DNA from: Agarilytica sp033852175
GTDB taxonomy: Bacteria > Pseudomonadota > Gammaproteobacteria > Pseudomonadales > Cellvibrionaceae
Direction of reading: 5' to 3'
NCBI GenBank assembly: GCA_033852175.1
Contig: JAWSUY010000001.1
Span: 124,001 to 188,000 of the forward strand
DNA: 64,000 bases
The position numbers and the translations under genes are program-made. Below the pieces are notes generated by a model. It searched no databases, had not been told where the DNA came from, and was given only the letters and a program-made list of their open reading frames with translations. Shown in pieces: positions 61,550 to 64,000 of the stretch. Within the stretch, counting starts at the first letter, position 1, and the number at the start of each line of letters is the position of its first letter.

Positions 61550-62339
61550 AAATACCCCATTGATATGAATTAAATTAAAAAATGCACAACGTCCTTATCG
61601 TTATAAATTATTTAAGGTCACCGAAATATTGTTTCCTAAACGCTAAATCGGGGTTTAAATAAAGATTGCTTCACTGCAGCATTGTGCGGGAGGCATCCTA
61701 CCAACGTGGCGCCTGAAACACAAACGCTTTATGACTGTTGAATCATGTTTATTCTATCTCCAGAGTCAGGAACTGCGTAATTCCCCTATAAAAATAGTCT
61801 TTCCTGCTATATTGCTGACTAACATCTGAATAGACAAAATCTACCACGCCCGAAAACCGTACAGATATTAATCAGTAATTCCTTTCGCCTTAAGACAGAA
61901 CATTTGCTGCAGTGCACACAAAAGTCCTATTTTAGGACTTATACTGGAAAGACTGGGTAATCTTTGAAGTCAGCTAACTACAGCAGAATTAGCTTTTAAA
62001 TTGGAGGGTGGAGAGGGGAATCTATCACTGCTGAAAACACAGCATTTCTATAAAATTAGATTTTCGTAACCATTCAATAGCATGCTCTAGCATACCTGTA
62101 GAGAATAAATAACCGCATAGCGCCCTAAACCACTGGCTAAGCTTTATCTCTTGAGTCGCCTAACCAATGATCTGGAGTTTCCCTGATCTAGCGCATCCGT
62201 GTCGTGAGCACTGCATACGCCTTATGGATTGAGACTAAACCCTCAACTAAAATTTTCTGGAACAATGATAACTGTAAGTTTTCTTTGTTCACGTGGCTAT
62301 TTGAATCAGAAAATGGGAAACCTTCAGCTACAAACTGAT
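61550..62339. other. Gene-free stretch
   Basis: No supported gene; a short leftward frame near 62020-62150 reads like coding sequence for about 39 codons but has no start or ribosome site. No strong hairpins are seen. Confidence 0.45.
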
Positions 62340-62942
62340 TTAAAACTGATAGTTCACCGTTATCAATAACTGGCTTAACGTCACGTCGTACTCTTCCCCT
62401 TCAGAAAATATTACAAACTCTTCAAAATCCAATTCAGAATATTTGTAGTCCAAACGTAATCTTAAGCCGCTTACCGGGGACAATTGCAAACCAAAACCGA
62501 TAAACGGGTCAATCGCTAATATCCCAAGGTCATCATAATCCTCACCAAATCGATTCGCCGAAACCTTATAATCCAGTGCTTGAACTCCAACTTTTAAATA
62601 GGCGTTCAGAGACTCGTTAATGGGTAAGGTAACTTTTGGGGAAAAAGATGTACCCTGCACACTGGCATCACGCCGCGTATCTCGATCAGAAAATTTCTCA
62701 CTTTGAGAAACATCGAATTCTATACCGAACCAAGGCGTAAAATTATAGCCCCCGAAAATACTCGCAATTAACGCGCTCTCACTTGTTCTTGATTCAGCGG
62801 TATCACCTTCAGGGTCGATTGAAAGATGCATAGAGCCCACCCCACCACCGACTACCCAACCCTGACAGTCATTTTTTTTAATACTAGAAAATGCTGGAAG
62901 CGCCCAGATGGAGCATATGGCGAACGTTATTAACCTTTTCAT
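62340..62942 (-). CDS. Outer-membrane beta-barrel protein (OmpA-like/OmpW-size)
   Basis: A 200-aa protein with a signal peptide (about residues 1-19) and eight predicted strands: 'GWVVGGGVGSMHLSI', 'IASIFGGYNFTPWFGIEFDVS', 'AYLKVGVQALDYK', 'PFIGFGLQLSP', 'LRLRLDYKYSEL', and a final 'QLLITVNYQF' with the C-terminal Phe. It matches the OMP_b-brl/OmpA-like membrane domain in size, with no C-terminal periplasmic domain. Function is not known. Confidence 0.85.
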   Translation of the reverse strand: MKRLITFAICSIWALPAFSSIKKNDCQGWVVGGGVGSMHLSIDPEGDTAESRTSESALIASIFGGYNFTPWFGIEFDVSQSEKFSDRDTRRDASVQGTSFSPKVTLPINESLNAYLKVGVQALDYKVSANRFGEDYDDLGILAIDPFIGFGLQLSPVSGLRLRLDYKYSELDFEEFVIFSEGEEYDVTLSQLLITVNYQF

Positions 62943-63053
62943 TGAACAATGTTTCCCTACGTATTTAATTTACTTTATCAATGCTAACTTCTTGATGAAA
63001 TCAGCCCTGTAGCCAAACTGGCTAATAGTACAACGTCACTTTACGCGACTAGA

Positions 63054-63170
63054 TTAGTTAACGCGATAATTACCCTTGCGTTTTGGTTTTTCTATAAATC
63101 CCACTTTTTCATATAAACGTATGGCTTTTCTGCTTGCTCTCGTTACTTTAGAGGCTTCTCCTATATATAC
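63054..63170 (-). pseudogene. N-terminal fragment of a MerR-family regulator
   Basis: Reading leftward, a 38-codon run gives 'YIGEASKVTRASRKAIRLYE' followed by 'KVGFIEKPKRKGNYRV' and then a stop codon. This is the winged-HTH start of MerR-type regulators (GEASK-T-ASRKAIRLYE-GFI--PKR-GNYR), but with GTA instead of a start codon and no dimerisation or sensing domain after the stop. It is a remnant or a heavily truncated gene. Confidence 0.7.
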
Positions 63171-63231
63171 TGACCCTTAGATGGTTATCAGTGGAATCTT
63201 AGTTATTTCATTTAAATTGGATTTCATAATT

Positions 63232-64000
63232 CTAGCGTGACTCCCTCCCCAAAACCCTAAACCACCTCGACAAGGTAAACCCCAACTCATCAATCAAGAT
63301 AAGCTTGTGCCACCCCGGCGCTAGATCCAACTCCACATCATGAAAAAGCTCTGTCTCTTTGATGAAATGATTATCTACATGCCAGAACAATTTAGCTTTG
63401 TGATTACGGTGAGTTGCCTGAAAAACGACACGTCCTTTTTTTCCGTCGAGTTCGATGGGGATATAAATTTTGGCTCCTTCTTGAGGGTAGATAACGTCCA
63501 TTGGCATTTCATCTGAATAGTTGGCAAGCTCAGCAATACAGTCCGAGCGCCATGGGGGGAGGTCTCGGAATTCACCGTGATTTTTTCTCCAGTAATATTC
63601 TTGCGCAGGGGGAAGTATTAGCCAGTTTTTTATGATGCTGTTGGCGACGCGCTCGCAGCCACCGTGTACACGAAACTTTTGGTCACGATCTAGCTGAACT
63701 TTTTTATGGAAGGGTGTGACGTCTTGGAAGTGGCTGTTAACCGGAGCAAGGGAAATTTCGGATTCACAACGGTTGCCAGTGAGGTAGCCATCATCTTTAC
63801 AGGTGATAACTTCTTTTAAGTCAAATTCTGGCTTGCTGATCCACTGGCTATTGCCGAGTACGTCGAATATTTGAAACATAAGCGGGGCGGCTGTGCGAAC
63901 GCCACTTAGCCCTGCGGCGGCTTCGCCACCGGCATTACCTGCCCATATGCCGACGGTGTATTTTCCATTACTTCCTATGGCCCATGCATCTCTGAGTCCA
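63232..64000 (-). CDS. pbpC: Penicillin-binding protein 1C, C-terminal part (cut by window edge)
   Basis: The frame is open to the right edge. The residues nearest the edge read 'GLRDAWAIGSNGKYTVGIWAG' (end of the transpeptidase domain, just after the KTGTS box lying outside). Then come a linker and the BiPBP_C domain ('FRVHGGCERV', 'WLILPPAQEYYW', 'LPPWRSDC', then 'GKKGRVVFQATHRNHKAKLFWHVDN'). PBP1C is a bifunctional peptidoglycan glycosyltransferase/transpeptidase anchored in the inner membrane. Only the last 255 or so residues are present here. Confidence 0.93.
   Translation of the reverse strand, partial: GLRDAWAIGSNGKYTVGIWAGNAGGEAAAGLSGVRTAAPLMFQIFDVLGNSQWISKPEFDLKEVITCKDDGYLTGNRCESEISLAPVNSHFQDVTPFHKKVQLDRDQKFRVHGGCERVANSIIKNWLILPPAQEYYWRKNHGEFRDLPPWRSDCIAELANYSDEMPMDVIYPQEGAKIYIPIELDGKKGRVVFQATHRNHKAKLFWHVDNHFIKETELFHDVELDLAPGWHKLILIDELGFTLSRWFRVLGRESR

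Noticed and set aside
1..64000. tRNA, rRNA or riboswitch genes
   Set aside because: No cloverleaf, rRNA-like sequence or known riboswitch core was recognised in any intergenic stretch.

Overview
The window is a mid-GC chromosomal segment that reads as a marine-type gammaproteobacterium. The mix of a xanthomonadin-type aryl polyene cluster, RAYT/REP elements, a RoxA-like cytochrome and an integron cassette array would suit a Cellvibrionales-like genome (Teredinibacter/Saccharophagus group), but that placement is inference and no rRNA or other marker gene is present.

Layout. Positions 1-3.9 kb are repeat-rich: a complete RAYT (REP-associated tyrosine transposase) gene, the last codons and downstream arm of a second copy at the window edge, REP-like palindromes, and a secreted-protein gene cut off by the element. 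Positions 4.7-22.2 kb hold a divergent aryl polyene (APE) pigment cluster. Twelve genes run leftward from a chorismatase to a ketosynthase and nine run rightward from a methyltransferase to a dehydratase. Together they would make a hydroxybenzoate starter from chorismate, activate it, elongate it on ACPs by KS/KR/DH cycles, attach it to a lipid carrier and export it through LolA/MMPL/lipoprotein components.

Positions 22.3-27.4 kb are accessory DNA: a YefM-YoeB toxin-antitoxin operon with a readable promoter/operator, then at least six integron attC sites alternating with small leftward genes. No integrase is visible, so this is a CALIN-type array. A long GC-rich inverted repeat, a dispersed 116-bp repeat and a G-rich 7-bp minisatellite follow to 28 kb. 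Positions 28.1-35.3 kb carry a tightly overlapping five-gene operon: outer-membrane protein, CslA-like GT2 synthase, GT-C-type polytopic glycosyltransferase, a flavin/4Fe-4S membrane fusion protein, and a DPM1-like GT2. Positions 35.6-48 kb hold a cupredoxin plus di-haem peroxidase pair, a divergent hybrid histidine kinase, a YkgJ-type protein, a LysR/DJ-1 divergent pair, a small-molecule kinase-like protein, small genes, and a RoxA-like di-haem cytochrome.

Positions 48.4-56.3 kb are the most unusual part: a leftward YcaO RiPP locus. It has a methyltransferase, a PhyH-type Fe/2OG dioxygenase, a 217-aa precursor candidate with an NHLP-like leader and a Cys-ending tail, an amidohydrolase, and a fused leader-binding/YcaO cyclodehydratase. 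The last lacks the usual prolines at its C-terminus. An FHA-domain regulator lies just downstream.

Positions 56.3-63.2 kb are gene-poor: a decayed IS30 transposase, a few small membrane, secreted and winged-helix genes, an outer-membrane beta-barrel, and a MerR N-terminal fragment. The window ends inside a leftward pbpC (penicillin-binding protein 1C) gene.
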